This document shows positions 19,812-28,998 of a DNA stretch of 64,000 nt, piece after piece. Source of the stretch: Flavobacterium sp. ZT3R18 (lineage in GTDB: Bacteria; Bacteroidota; Bacteroidia; Flavobacteriales; Flavobacteriaceae); NCBI RefSeq assembly GCF_007097385.1, contig NZ_VJZS01000002.1, forward strand, positions 2,015 through 66,014, read 5' to 3'. How positions within the stretch are numbered: the stretch's first letter is position 1; every line of letters starts with the position of its first letter. Under the pieces are notes generated by a model. It made no database searches, had not been told where the DNA came from, and saw only the letters and a program-made list of their open reading frames with translations. The position numbers and the translations under genes are program-made.

Positions 19812-20106
19812 GGCAACACGAATTTGCTTCGCCAGTTCGCTATCGCTCGGGTCACGAATTTACACGAATCTAAAAACTTACATTTTGAGTGATTAATTTC
19901 ACTAACAGATTCGTGTAAATTCGTGAAATTCTATCTAACTCTTTTCAGACTATAGTAAATCCGCGTTTTAAAAAAACGAAATAAAACTGATTTTCTTTGA
20001 ACAAATTCCGCCTTTAGACTGAATTCGTGAAATTTTTCAACACAAAGGAATTCGTGCTAATTCGTGACCCGAGCGATAGCGAACTGGCGAAGCAAATTCG
20101 TGTTTA
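19812..20106. repeat. long inverted repeat after trpS
   Basis: The left arm (19812-19862) and right arm (20060-20106) are near-perfect inverses about 47 bases long, containing GCTTCGCCAGTTCGCTATCG and its complement. A second inner pair, CACGAATTTACACGAATC (19854) and GATTCGTGTAAATTCGTG (19907), makes the element nested. The outer core recurs at 27131-27155. Confidence 0.85.
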
Positions 20107-20112
20107 CAAACC

Positions 20113-20586
20113 CTAATGTATCGGCAAGTTTTTCTCAAAGGCCGATCCGAAAGAAATGAATGAATCGGTACCGCCAACCCCTTCAATAATATGAATTTGG
20201 TCGTATATAATTTTACGCAACTCGTCATTATTGGCCGCCACAATTTTTATAAATAAAGCATATTTACCGGAAACCCAATGGCATTCCACAATCTCAGGAA
20301 TCATTTTGAGCTGCTCGGCAATAGAATAGGCAAAACGAGCTTCTTTGGTGGTAATTCCGGTATAGGTTATGGTTTCAAATCCATTGGCTTTCGCATTTAA
20401 TTTCACCGAAAAACCCGCAATCACACCCGATTCCTGCAATTTCCGAACCCGTAAATGCACCAGTGAATTAGATACTTTTAATTCTTTGGCCAATTCAGAA
20501 TAGGGAATTCTGCCGTTCTCACTAAGCTTTCTGATGATTTCTAGATCTAAATAATCAGTATTTTCGTTTTGTTTTATACTTGACAT
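20113..20586 (-). CDS. Lrp/AsnC family transcriptional regulator
   Basis: 157 residues. The N-terminal winged helix-turn-helix (LDLEIIRKLSENGRIPYSELAKELKVSNSLVHLRVRKL by position 7-45) is followed by the RAM/ACT-like ligand domain (ITYTGITTKEARFAYSIAEQLKMIPEIVECHWVSG). Such regulators sense amino acids and often control an adjacent gene. It is divergent from the DUF1338 gene with 188 bases between, so control of that gene, or of amino acid catabolism in general, is a reasonable inference. Effector unknown. Confidence 0.9.
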   Translation of the reverse strand: MSSIKQNENTDYLDLEIIRKLSENGRIPYSELAKELKVSNSLVHLRVRKLQESGVIAGFSVKLNAKANGFETITYTGITTKEARFAYSIAEQLKMIPEIVECHWVSGKYALFIKIVAANNDELRKIIYDQIHIIEGVGGTDSFISFGSAFEKNLPIH

Positions 20587-20734
20587 CGGTAAGGTGATTT
20601 TGTTGAAACTATTATTTTGACAATTCGAATGTTAAAATTAGACTTAATGCTGTCAAAATTACATTAAATATATCATAAAATGTCTATTTATAAATAATCG
20701 TAGAACATTACTGTTATTATGATACAAGTATCTA

Positions 20735-20742
20735 TAATTTTG
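20735..20742 (+). promoter_or_regulatory. -7 element of the DUF1338 gene
   Basis: TAATTTTG, 32 bases before the ATG, in the divergent spacer shared with the Lrp-type regulator. Confidence 0.45.
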
Positions 20743-20774
20743 TGTCACAATAACAACACTAAAAACATACGAAA

Positions 20775-21584
20775 ATGGACAAAAATCAACTACTTTCGAA
20801 ACTATGGGAGCAATATGCTGAAATAACCCCATCTGCTAAAAAAATACATACTTTATTGGAAGAAAAAGGCGAAACGATTCAAAATGATCATATTGCAATT
20901 AGAACATTTAATGACAAAAGAGTCAACATCGCTGTGTTAGAAAAAATTTTCTTAAGCGTTGGATATGAAGCTCGTGGAGAGTATGTATTTGAATCTAAAA
21001 AATTATTTGCCAAACACTACGAACATACTACAGACAAAGATGCCCCGAGAATTTTTATCTCTGAATTAGAGCTAGAAAAATGTTCAGAATCATTACAAAA
21101 TACGGTAAAAAAATTACTGGATGATTGCGACCCTAACGAATTTACTAATCCTGAATTAGCTTTAAACAGCACTTTTTGGAAATCAAATTCACAGGCAATA
21201 TACAAATCACTCCTGGAAGAATCAGAATATGCAGCTTGGATGTATATCTATGGTTTCCGTGCCAATCATTTTACGATTAGTGTAAATGCGCTTAAGCATT
21301 TTGAAAAACTGGAAGAATTGAATTCATTCTTGGAAGAAAATGGCTGGAAACTGAACGCTTCTGGTGGAAAAATAAAAGGAACTCCTGAGCAATTTTTAGA
21401 GCAATCCAGTACATTGGCAGATTTACACACAATTACCTTTGAAGAAGGTTCGGTTGAAATACCCTCTTGCTATTATGAATTTGCTCTTCGATATGCCATG
21501 CCAGACGGAAACTTATACCAAGGATTTGTAGCAGCCTCTGCGGATAAAATTTTTGAAAGTACCGACGTGAAATTGCAAAAATAA
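20775..21584 (+). CDS. DUF1338 protein, HglS-type 2-oxoadipate dioxygenase/decarboxylase-like
   Basis: 269 residues. The DUF1338 family includes HglS, a metal-dependent enzyme that turns 2-oxoadipate into D-2-hydroxyglutarate in lysine breakdown. The expected metal-binding and substrate residues can be placed here: His39 and Arg43 in DHIAIRTF, His165 in RANHFTISVN, Glu235 in YYEFALRY. That supports an active metal site but does not prove the substrate. The protein is shorter than proteobacterial HglS (over 400 residues), as is usual for this short subgroup. A divergent Lrp regulator and a downstream SerB-SerA fusion and YdiJ-like dehydrogenase make a D-2-hydroxyglutarate link plausible. Confidence 0.75.
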   Translation: MDKNQLLSKLWEQYAEITPSAKKIHTLLEEKGETIQNDHIAIRTFNDKRVNIAVLEKIFLSVGYEARGEYVFESKKLFAKHYEHTTDKDAPRIFISELELEKCSESLQNTVKKLLDDCDPNEFTNPELALNSTFWKSNSQAIYKSLLEESEYAAWMYIYGFRANHFTISVNALKHFEKLEELNSFLEENGWKLNASGGKIKGTPEQFLEQSSTLADLHTITFEEGSVEIPSCYYEFALRYAMPDGNLYQGFVAASADKIFESTDVKLQK

Positions 21585-21603
21585 TATTGGAAAACAACAC
21601 TAT

Positions 21604-21660
21604 AACTTGTCATTATTTCTTCTAAAATTAGAAGAACTTGACAAGTTGCAGTTTTTTTTT
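21604..21660 (+). terminator. terminator after the DUF1338 gene
   Basis: AACTTGTCA (21604-21612) pairs with TTGACAAGTT (21639-21647), with an inner TTCTTCT/AGAAGAA stem, then nine Ts. The rest of the 21585-21923 spacer holds nothing else apart from the promoter below. Confidence 0.75.
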
Positions 21661-21869
21661 AGGAAAACACACTCCATATTCAAGAAAAGTAAAAACTTAT
21701 AATCCATCCAAAAACCCTTTTGGAATATGGTCAATGGAAAATAGTATTGATTTTAGGGTTAATAAATAAATATTATCCAATCAAAAGGAGGAATTATAAC
21801 AATAATCTCAATTCTCGTTAAACCGTTTAGTATTATTCTAATAAATTTTCACAATACCAATCGAGGCTC

Positions 21870-21877
21870 TATCTTTG
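21870..21877 (+). promoter_or_regulatory. -7 element of the SerB-SerA gene
   Basis: TATCTTTG 46 bases before the ATG at 21924; the -33 element is not clear. Confidence 0.45.
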
Positions 21878-21923
21878 AAAAAAAATTGGCAAATAATTTC
21901 TATTTGTGATAAACAGTAAAAAG

Positions 21924-23819
21924 ATGACAGAAATTCAAGAAACATTTATATTCGATTTTGACAGTACTTTTATTAAAGTCGAAGCACTTGACGTGTTATG
22001 TGAAGTAATTTATGAAGATAGCGTTGCGGGTGTTCAAATATTGAGCGAAATTCAACGGTTGACCGATCTGGGAATGGAAGGCAAATTGTCCTTGAAAGAA
22101 TCCTTAACCCAACGAATTCATTTATTGCAAGCCAATAGAGATCATTTAGGCACCGTAATTGAAGTTTTAAAAAAGAAAGTTACCGCATCTGTTATCAGAA
22201 ATAGATCTTTTTTTAAGCAACATGCCGAAAATATCTATATCATTTCTAATGGATTTAAAGAAATCATTATTCCGATTGTTCAAGAATACGGCATAAAACC
22301 GGAACATGTTTTGGCCAATACTTTCAAATTCGACCATGATGGAAAAATCATAGGTTTTGACGAGAAAGACGAATTGTGTGAAAATCAAGGAAAAGTCCTT
22401 AAAATAAAATCATTAAATCTAGCTGGAGAGGCCATAATGATCGGTGATGGATATACCGATTATGAAACACTGGAAGGTGGTGCCGTATCAAAGTTTTTTG
22501 CCTTTACAGAAAATGTGAGCAGAAAAGTTGTGGTCGATAAAGCGGATAGAATCGCCCCTTCATTAGACGAAATCCTTTATGATTTGTCTTACAAAGCCTC
22601 CGTATCCTATCCTAAAAACAGAATTAAAGTTTTGTTATTGGAAAACGTACACCAAGATGCTGTTCAAATATTTGAGCACGAAGGGTATAATGTTGAAGTG
22701 ATCAAAGGATCCTTGTCTGAAGATGAATTGATCGAAAAAATAAAAGGAGTTTCTATATTGGGAATTCGTTCGAAAACCCATGTAACCGAAAAGGTTTTGG
22801 AACATGCCAAAAAACTTCATGCCATTGGAACTTTTTGTATCGGTACCAACCAAGTAGATCTTACTGCCTGTAGCATGAGAGGGGTTTCGGTATTTAATGC
22901 GCCTTATAGCAATACCCGTTCGGTAGTTGAGTTAGCCATTGGAGAAATCATCATGCTGGTTCGTAATACTTTCGAAAAAAGCAAAATGATGCATGCCGGT
23001 GTTTGGGACAAATCGGCCACCAATAGTGTGGAGATTCGCGGTAAAAAGTTAGGATTGGTAGGATACGGAAGCATCGGATCACAGCTTTCGATCATTGCAG
23101 AAGCGCTTGGAATGAAAGTCTATTTCTATGATGCAGTCGATAAATTAGCCCTAGGAAATGCCAAAAAATGTTCTTCCTTAAAAGAGTTATTGGCGCTTTC
23201 GGATGTGGTTTCTTTACACGTTGACGGACGCGCAAGCAATAAAAACTTAATTGATGCCACCGCTTTTGAATACATGAAGCCTGGAGTGATCTTTTTGAAT
23301 CTTTCCCGTGGACACGTAGTCGATATTGAAGCTTTGACAGCCAACTTGAGAAGTGGCAAAATCCGTGGTGCAGCCGTGGATGTTTTCCCAGAAGAACCAA
23401 GCAATAACGATGAACCATTTGTATCTGAATTGCAAGGTATGCCTAATGTTATTCTAACGCCCCATATTGGTGGAAGTACAGAGGAAGCTCAATTTGACAT
23501 TGGCCATTATGTTGCCAAAAAAATAATTCAGTATATCAATACGGGTACCACTTATGGAAGCGTTAACCTTCCTGAAATTCAGCTTCCTGAACTTCAAAGT
23601 GCCCACCGTATCATGCATATCCACGAGAATGTGAAAGGTATTTTGGCACAAATCAATACCATTCTTTCGGAATATGATAATAATATTTTGGGTCAATATC
23701 TAAAAACAAACGAAACTTTGGGATATGTGATCACCGATATTGATAATTTCCATAACAAAGAATTAGAGAAAAAATTAAAAAAGATTCCGAATACTATTCG
23801 ATATAGAATTCTTTACTAA
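21924..23819 (+). CDS. phosphoserine phosphatase / D-3-phosphoglycerate dehydrogenase fusion
   Basis: 631 residues from the ATG at 21924. The N-terminal half is a HAD phosphatase: DFDSTF with Asp11 and Asp13, ISNGF, and GDGYTDYE. The C-terminal half is a SerA-type dehydrogenase: GYGSIGSQLSIIAEALGM binds NAD, followed by NLSRGHVVDIEAL and the catalytic HIGG of TPHIGGSTEEAQ. A terminal ACT domain (RIMHIHENVKGILAQIN) is the likely serine sensor. It thus joins the first and third steps of serine synthesis; serC is not in the window. SerA-type enzymes can also reduce 2-oxoglutarate to D-2-hydroxyglutarate, which ties it to the neighbouring genes. Confidence 0.9.
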   Translation: MTEIQETFIFDFDSTFIKVEALDVLCEVIYEDSVAGVQILSEIQRLTDLGMEGKLSLKESLTQRIHLLQANRDHLGTVIEVLKKKVTASVIRNRSFFKQHAENIYIISNGFKEIIIPIVQEYGIKPEHVLANTFKFDHDGKIIGFDEKDELCENQGKVLKIKSLNLAGEAIMIGDGYTDYETLEGGAVSKFFAFTENVSRKVVVDKADRIAPSLDEILYDLSYKASVSYPKNRIKVLLLENVHQDAVQIFEHEGYNVEVIKGSLSEDELIEKIKGVSILGIRSKTHVTEKVLEHAKKLHAIGTFCIGTNQVDLTACSMRGVSVFNAPYSNTRSVVELAIGEIIMLVRNTFEKSKMMHAGVWDKSATNSVEIRGKKLGLVGYGSIGSQLSIIAEALGMKVYFYDAVDKLALGNAKKCSSLKELLALSDVVSLHVDGRASNKNLIDATAFEYMKPGVIFLNLSRGHVVDIEALTANLRSGKIRGAAVDVFPEEPSNNDEPFVSELQGMPNVILTPHIGGSTEEAQFDIGHYVAKKIIQYINTGTTYGSVNLPEIQLPELQSAHRIMHIHENVKGILAQINTILSEYDNNILGQYLKTNETLGYVITDIDNFHNKELEKKLKKIPNTIRYRILY

Positions 23820-23822
23820 AGA

Positions 23823-23912
23823 TTTCAGATTGTTGATTAACGATTTTTGATTGCAGATTTCGTCGTAATAAAAATCAAAAATCAGCAATCGTTAATCCTC
23901 AATCAAAAATAA
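23823..23912. repeat. inverted repeat of the TTTTTGATTAACGATT family
   Basis: The left arm GATTAACGATTTTTGATTGC (from 23835) faces GCAATCGTTAATCCTCAATC (from 23886). Related copies: 26832-26870, 27420-27471, 43920-43960 and 44075-44115. It fills the spacer between two genes transcribed in the same direction. Confidence 0.75.
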
Positions 23913-23913
23913 A

Positions 23914-26832
23914 ATGAAGCTTGAAAATCTTGAAAAGCAATTAGACGGTAAATTATTTTATGACCACACCATGCGTACGCTTTATGCCACGGATGCCAGT
24001 GCTTATAAAGAAATGCCATTGGCGGTAGCCATTCCAAAAACTAAGGAAGATATTCAAAAAATCATTGCTTTTGCCAGAGAAAACAATAGCAGCGTAATTC
24101 CTCGTGCAGCCGGAACATCTCTCGCAGGCCAGGTGGTAGGAAACGGAATTGTGGTTGATATTTCGCAAGAATTTACCAAAATCCTTTCGGTTGATCCTGT
24201 TGAAAAATCCGCTTGGGTAGAACCGGGAGTCATTCGTGATGAGCTCAATCTTCATTTACAATCCTATAAACTGTTTTTTGGGCCTGAAACGTCAACGAGC
24301 AATCGCTGCATGATCGGCGGAATGGTAGGAAATAATGCCTGTGGTGCCAGATCTGTAATTTATGGTTCTACACGGGAGCATTTGCTGGAAATCAAGGGTT
24401 TTTTGGCAGATGGAAATGAAGTCACTTTTGGGGCATTGACCAATGCCGAGTTTGAAGACAAATGCAATGGTGTAAACGTCGTGAGTCCATTGGAACAAGC
24501 CATTTATGTTCAAGCAAAAGAAATTTTATCTTCGGCTGAAAACAGAGCTTTATTCGATGAAAATTATCCTAAAAAATCAATTCCAAGAAGAAATACGGGT
24601 TATGCTTTGGATTTATTGGCAGACAGCCAGCCCTTTGGCGATCCTACCGAAAAATTTAATTTCTGCAAATTAATTGCAGGATCCGAAGGGACTTTGTTTT
24701 TTTCGACAGCCATAAAACTGAACTTGGTTGATGCCTTAAAGCCTTTCGCAGCTTTGGTTTGTGTGCATTTTAACAGCATCAATGAATCATTGAAAGCTAA
24801 TTTATTAGCCTTAAAATTCAAACCGGACAGTGTCGAATTGATCGATCATTATATACTGGAATGTACTAAAGAAAATATAGAACAAAGCAAAAACAGGTTC
24901 TTCGTACAAGGCGATCCTCAGGCTATTTTGGCGGTTGAGTTTTTGCGCGACACTCAAGAAGAAATTCTGGAAAGTGCCAAAGCCATGGAGGAATTGATGC
25001 GTTCTGAAAATCTAGGCTATCATTTCCCAATCGTTTTTGGAGACGACACCAATAAAGTTTGGAATCTAAGAAAAGCGGGATTAGGGCTATTATCCAATAT
25101 TCCCGGAGATGCCAAGGCGGTTGCCGTTATTGAGGATACGGCAGTTGACGTCAATGATTTACCCGATTTTATAGAAGATTTTAATGCGATTCTGAAAGAG
25201 CGAAACCTGAATTGCGTGCATTATGCACATGCGGCTACAGGAGAATTGCACCTTCGTCCGATCATTGACTTAAAAACCAAAGAAGGCGCAGGACTTTTTA
25301 GAACCATCGCCACCGATATTGCCCATTTGGTCAAAAAATACAAAGGTTCCCTAAGTGGCGAGCATGGAGACGGAAGACTCCGCGGGGAATTTATTCCGCT
25401 GATGTTGGGAGAGGAAATCTACCAATTGTTTATCCAAGTGAAACAAACTTGGGATCCTTGGGGCGTATTTAATCCCGGGAAGATTGTGAACACACCACCC
25501 ATGGACACCAGCCTAAGATACACGCCTGGCCAAGATACTCCAATGCCTGAAACGTATTTTGATTTTTCGGAACATAACGGAATCCTTCGTGCGGCCGAGA
25601 TGTGTAACGGATCCGGAGATTGCAGAAAAACCGAGAAAAGTGGCGGTACCATGTGCCCGAGTTACATGGCTACCCGCGATGAAAAACACACCACTCGTGC
25701 CAGAGCCAACATCCTGAGAGAAACCATTACCAATTCTACCAAAGAAAATAGATTTGACGATGAAGCGCTGCTTGATGTGCTGGATTTGTGTTTGAGTTGC
25801 AAAGGATGTAAATCCGAATGTCCCTCAAATGTAGATATGGCGAAGCTAAAAGCAGAGACTTTACAACAATACCATGACAAGAATGGGGTAAAATTTCGTT
25901 CCAGATTGATTGGAAATACTCCAAAAATCAATCAATTATTTGCTTCCGTTCCGTGGTTGTATAATTTTGGTTCCAAAGGAATTCTGGGCAACATTATGAA
26001 ACGTTCGACTGGTTTTGCCACCGAAAGAACATTGCCATTAATGCATAAAATTACTTTTGCCAAATGGATCAAAAGCTACCGACAAACGGGTAATTTTATA
26101 CAAGGAAAAGTCTATTTGTACAACGATGAATTCTTGAATTTCTATGATGTAGAAATCGGTCAAACCGCTGTGAAGCTGTTGAACCGTTTGGGGTATGAAG
26201 TCGAGATTCCCGAAATTGGCATCAGCGGCAGAACCTATCTTTCGAAAGGAATGCTAAAAGAAGCGAGGGAAATTGCCGAAAAGAATACACAGGCTTTCGC
26301 CAAAGAAATGCCGGAAAAAGCGATTCTGGTTGGAATTGAACCATCGGCCATTTTATCATTCCGAGATGAATATCCAGATTTGTGCCGTGGCGATTTGAAA
26401 GAAAAAGCCAAATCGTTCTCCAGTAGAGCGATGCTTATTGAAGAATTCTTGGCCAAAGAACTGGACGAAGGCCGCATCACATCGGCTTCCTTTACGGCAA
26501 ATGAAGAAAGAGTTCGTATGCACGGTCACTGTTTCCAAAAAGCTTTATCCTCTTTGGTCCCACTCAAGAAAATATTGATGTTGCCCCAAAATTATACGGT
26601 ACTCAATATTCCAAGCGGATGTTGCGGTATGGCGGGTTCTTTTGGATATGAAAAAGAGCATTATGACATTTCGATGAAAATTGGCGAACTGGTTTTATTC
26701 CCAGCCATTCGATCCGAAAAAGAAGCTACTTTAATATCTGCCTCCGGAACCAGCTGCAGGCATCAAATAAGCGACGGTACCAGCCGAAAAGCATTTCATC
26801 CTGTTGAGATACTGTATAGGGCTTTAAAATAG
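23914..26832 (+). CDS. FAD/Fe-S 2-hydroxy acid dehydrogenase, YdiJ-like (likely D-2-hydroxyglutarate)
   Basis: 972 residues. Order: FAD-binding PCMH domain (VIPRAAGTSLAGQVVG and MVGNNACGARS, residues about 60-150), FAD-linked oxidase C-terminal domain with the metal-site HAHAATGELHLRP (about 440) and GEHGDGRLRGEF, then a ferredoxin-like region with Cys-rich NGSGDCRK...MCPSYMATRDE and CLSCKGCKSECPSNVDMAK, and finally two CCG-type segments (HGHCFQKALSS, PSGCCGMAGSFGYEKEHY). This matches YdiJ, which oxidises D-2-hydroxyglutarate to 2-oxoglutarate and passes electrons to the respiratory chain. D-lactate is the main alternative. It lies 94 bases after SerB-SerA, consistent with removal of D-2-hydroxyglutarate made by SerA or by the DUF1338 enzyme. 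Confidence 0.85.
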   Translation: MKLENLEKQLDGKLFYDHTMRTLYATDASAYKEMPLAVAIPKTKEDIQKIIAFARENNSSVIPRAAGTSLAGQVVGNGIVVDISQEFTKILSVDPVEKSAWVEPGVIRDELNLHLQSYKLFFGPETSTSNRCMIGGMVGNNACGARSVIYGSTREHLLEIKGFLADGNEVTFGALTNAEFEDKCNGVNVVSPLEQAIYVQAKEILSSAENRALFDENYPKKSIPRRNTGYALDLLADSQPFGDPTEKFNFCKLIAGSEGTLFFSTAIKLNLVDALKPFAALVCVHFNSINESLKANLLALKFKPDSVELIDHYILECTKENIEQSKNRFFVQGDPQAILAVEFLRDTQEEILESAKAMEELMRSENLGYHFPIVFGDDTNKVWNLRKAGLGLLSNIPGDAKAVAVIEDTAVDVNDLPDFIEDFNAILKERNLNCVHYAHAATGELHLRPIIDLKTKEGAGLFRTIATDIAHLVKKYKGSLSGEHGDGRLRGEFIPLMLGEEIYQLFIQVKQTWDPWGVFNPGKIVNTPPMDTSLRYTPGQDTPMPETYFDFSEHNGILRAAEMCNGSGDCRKTEKSGGTMCPSYMATRDEKHTTRARANILRETITNSTKENRFDDEALLDVLDLCLSCKGCKSECPSNVDMAKLKAETLQQYHDKNGVKFRSRLIGNTPKINQLFASVPWLYNFGSKGILGNIMKRSTGFATERTLPLMHKITFAKWIKSYRQTGNFIQGKVYLYNDEFLNFYDVEIGQTAVKLLNRLGYEVEIPEIGISGRTYLSKGMLKEAREIAEKNTQAFAKEMPEKAILVGIEPSAILSFRDEYPDLCRGDLKEKAKSFSSRAMLIEEFLAKELDEGRITSASFTANEERVRMHGHCFQKALSSLVPLKKILMLPQNYTVLNIPSGCCGMAGSFGYEKEHYDISMKIGELVLFPAIRSEKEATLISASGTSCRHQISDGTSRKAFHPVEILYRALK

Positions 26833-26865
26833 AGATTTTTGATTTTTGATTAACGATTTTAGATT

Positions 26866-26898
26866 GCAGATGTTAAGTAAGACATCTGCATTTTTTTT
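26866..26898 (+). terminator. terminator after the YdiJ-like gene
   Basis: GCAGATGT (26866-26873) pairs with ACATCTGC (26882-26889), followed by A and eight Ts. The left arm is built from the end of a TTTTTGATTAACG-type repeat. Confidence 0.85.
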
Positions 26899-26978
26899 AT
26901 AAGCGCTCAGTACCCAAATACTGCTTTACTTCCTAACTAAAAGACACTACACGATATTTTTTCATTAAACCATAGCCC

Positions 26979-27219
26979 AATGTCATTAAATTAAGCTTTT
27001 TTATGAGTGTTTTTTAGTACTTGAGAGCTTGTAGCGTTCTCATATTATGTGATTCCTCCTTCGTCGGAATGACAAAAAACGATGGTTTAGATATACAATA
27101 TCACGCAAGTTTGTCATTCCGACGGAGGACACGAGCGATAGCGAACTGGCGAAGCAATCTCCGCAAGTAGCTCGACAATCCTAGTAAAACCAACACTTTC
27201 CCCTTAACTTAATGACATT
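26979..27219. mobile_element. MITE-like element with 17-bp terminal inverted repeats
   Basis: The ends AATGTCATTAAATTAAG (26979-26995) and CTTAACTTAATGACATT (27203-27219) are inverses with one mismatch. Inside are a TCGGAATGACA inverted pair (27063-27073 and 27114-27124) and the GCGATAGCGAACTGGCGAAG core. Both flanks read TTAAACCATAGCCC, like a target duplication. No transposase is encoded. A related, shorter copy is at 30368-30555. Confidence 0.6.
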
Positions 27220-27220
27220 A

Positions 27221-27333
27221 AACCATAGCCCCACGGTTTCAACCGTTGGAGACAATATAGATAACAAACAATTGAAACCAAAAATACGTAACCCAAGGTT
27301 GATCCCGATAATTATCGGGACTTGGGCTATTGC
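27221..27333. repeat. CCATAGCCC ... GGGCTAT intergenic repeat
   Basis: It contains GGTTTCAACCGTTGG, then ACCCAAGGTTGA, the perfect 18-base palindrome TCCCGATAATTATCGGGA (27303-27320) and a closing CTTGGGCTATTG. A second copy with the palindrome at the other side is at 41201-41311. The remainder of the 26833-27471 spacer holds a TTTTTGATTAACG-type repeat at 27420-27471 and no gene. Confidence 0.8.
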
Positions 27334-27471
27334 ACTATCTAAAAAAACCATATCCTAGTTTCATTAAGCTATCGGTATAGATTACAATCACTACTAAAGC
27401 TTACTTTGATTTCGGATGTCAAAAAATCTGAAATCAAAAATCGTTAATCTTCAATCTAAAATCAAACATTT

Positions 27472-28572
27472 TTAAATTACCTCAAACAATTTCCCTGGCA
27501 AAGGACGAATTACCCCTTTCAATTCCATATTCAAGAGCAATCCTGATATTCTATAAATGGGAAAATCACAATGCAAAGCGATAATGTCCATCAGTTCTTT
27601 GCCTGTTTTCAGAAGATAATCATAGACTTTTTGCTCGTCATCATCAAGCGTGACAAACAATTGTTTTTGCACTGGTTTGGTGTCATTTTTTATATCCCAA
27701 TTCAGAATATAAATCAAATCTGCGGCACTGGTAAGTAGATTCGCCTTTTGGGTTTTGATTAGATTGTTACATCCTTGACTGTATTTGTCCGTAACTCGCC
27801 CTGGAACAGCAAAAACATCACGGTTGTAATCATTGGCCAGGTTGGCGGTAATGAGCGAACCACCCCTATCGGCAGATTCTATGACAATCGTTGCCTCGGT
27901 CATTCCGGCCACGATTCTATTTCTGCGAACAAAATTCTCTTTATCGGGATTCGAGGTACTCCAAAACTCGGTCATAAAACCGCCATTTTGCTCCATTTTG
28001 GCGACATATTTTTTATGCGGTTTGGGGTAAATTTGGTTTAACCCGTGTGCCACAACACCAACAGTCTGCAAATTGTGATCCATCGCCAGTTGGTGTGCCA
28101 CGATATCGACGCCATAAGCAAAACCACTCACGATTATAGGGTCTAGAGGAGCCAGATCTTCAATCAATTTCCTGCAAAATTCCGTACCATAAGAAGTGAT
28201 TTGGCGGGTGCCCACAATGCTTATTATTTTTCGGTTTTTTAGGTTGATATTGCCCGAGCTAAATAACAAAACAGGTCCATCGATACAATGCTTTAAGCGA
28301 TCTGGATACTTTTCGTCTTGAAAATAAAGCACCTCGATGTCATTGTTTTGAATAAACTGCAACTCTTGAGTCGCTTTTTCAAAAACAGATTTGTCTTTTA
28401 GGTTTTTCAATAAGACAGAACCCACCCCATCAATAGCGGCAAGTTGCGCGGTTTTGGCATTCAATACTGCCTCGGCACTGCCAAAGTGTGTTAGGAGCTT
28501 TTTGGCCATAATATCCCCCACCCCTTCTACACGGAGCAAAGCCATTAAATGAAATAAATTTTCTTCTGACAT
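27472..28572 (-). CDS. dprA: DNA-processing protein DprA
   Basis: 366 residues. DprA protects incoming single-stranded DNA and loads RecA during natural transformation. Seen: N-terminal helix-hairpin-helix (RVEGVGDIMAKKLLTHFG), Rossmann-like core with SIVGTRQITSYG (about residue 115), SGFAYGVDIVAHQLA, VVAHGLNQIYP and GRVTDKYSQGCNNLI, and a C-terminal winged-helix (DDDEQKVYDYLLKTGKELMDIIALHCDF). The order matches the family. A lone gene flanked by repeats; no other competence gene is visible nearby. Confidence 0.95.
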   Translation of the reverse strand: MSEENLFHLMALLRVEGVGDIMAKKLLTHFGSAEAVLNAKTAQLAAIDGVGSVLLKNLKDKSVFEKATQELQFIQNNDIEVLYFQDEKYPDRLKHCIDGPVLLFSSGNINLKNRKIISIVGTRQITSYGTEFCRKLIEDLAPLDPIIVSGFAYGVDIVAHQLAMDHNLQTVGVVAHGLNQIYPKPHKKYVAKMEQNGGFMTEFWSTSNPDKENFVRRNRIVAGMTEATIVIESADRGGSLITANLANDYNRDVFAVPGRVTDKYSQGCNNLIKTQKANLLTSAADLIYILNWDIKNDTKPVQKQLFVTLDDDEQKVYDYLLKTGKELMDIIALHCDFPIYRISGLLLNMELKGVIRPLPGKLFEVI

Positions 28573-28698
28573 ATCTTACAATTATACCACATATTTTTGA
28601 ATCCTTAAAAATTTAGCATCAAAATATTTCAAAACTAAAGGCCTTTTTAAAAATGAGGCTACTGCGTCCCGAAGTGTCGCGAGTATGGTAAAAGTTTT

Positions 28699-28782
28699 TC
28701 GCCACGAATTACACGAATTATTCACGAATTTTAATTTTAAAATTTAAAGAAATTTGTGCAAATTCGTGTAATTCGTGGCTAC
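28699..28782. repeat. CACGAATT-type inverted repeat
   Basis: CCACGAATTACACGAATTA (from 28702) faces TTCGTGTAATTCGTGGCTA (from 28763), the same family as 17693-17796. The remainder of 28573-28998 is AT-rich with the promoter of the next gene at its right end and no gene seen. Confidence 0.8.
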
Positions 28783-28963
28783 CTTTTTTAAACGATTTAT
28801 AAAAACTCACACGATAAGTGGCCAAACCTAAAAATTAAGGAGCTCATTTAGCAACGAAATAAAAATAAAACGCACTTTTAAACAGCACTTCTACAAATGT
28901 TAAAACAGCAATCGACTGATTTATAAATTCATACAAATTGTTAATAAAAATTGTGAATAAAAT

Positions 28964-28993
28964 TTTGATAACTATTTTCGTTGCATAACTTTG
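28964..28993 (+). promoter_or_regulatory. promoter of the HU/SPOR gene
   Basis: TTTG at 28964-28967, 18-base spacer, TAACTTTG at 28986-28993. The ATG at 28999 follows after only five bases, so the mRNA may be leaderless. Confidence 0.6.
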
Positions 28994-28998
28994 TTACT

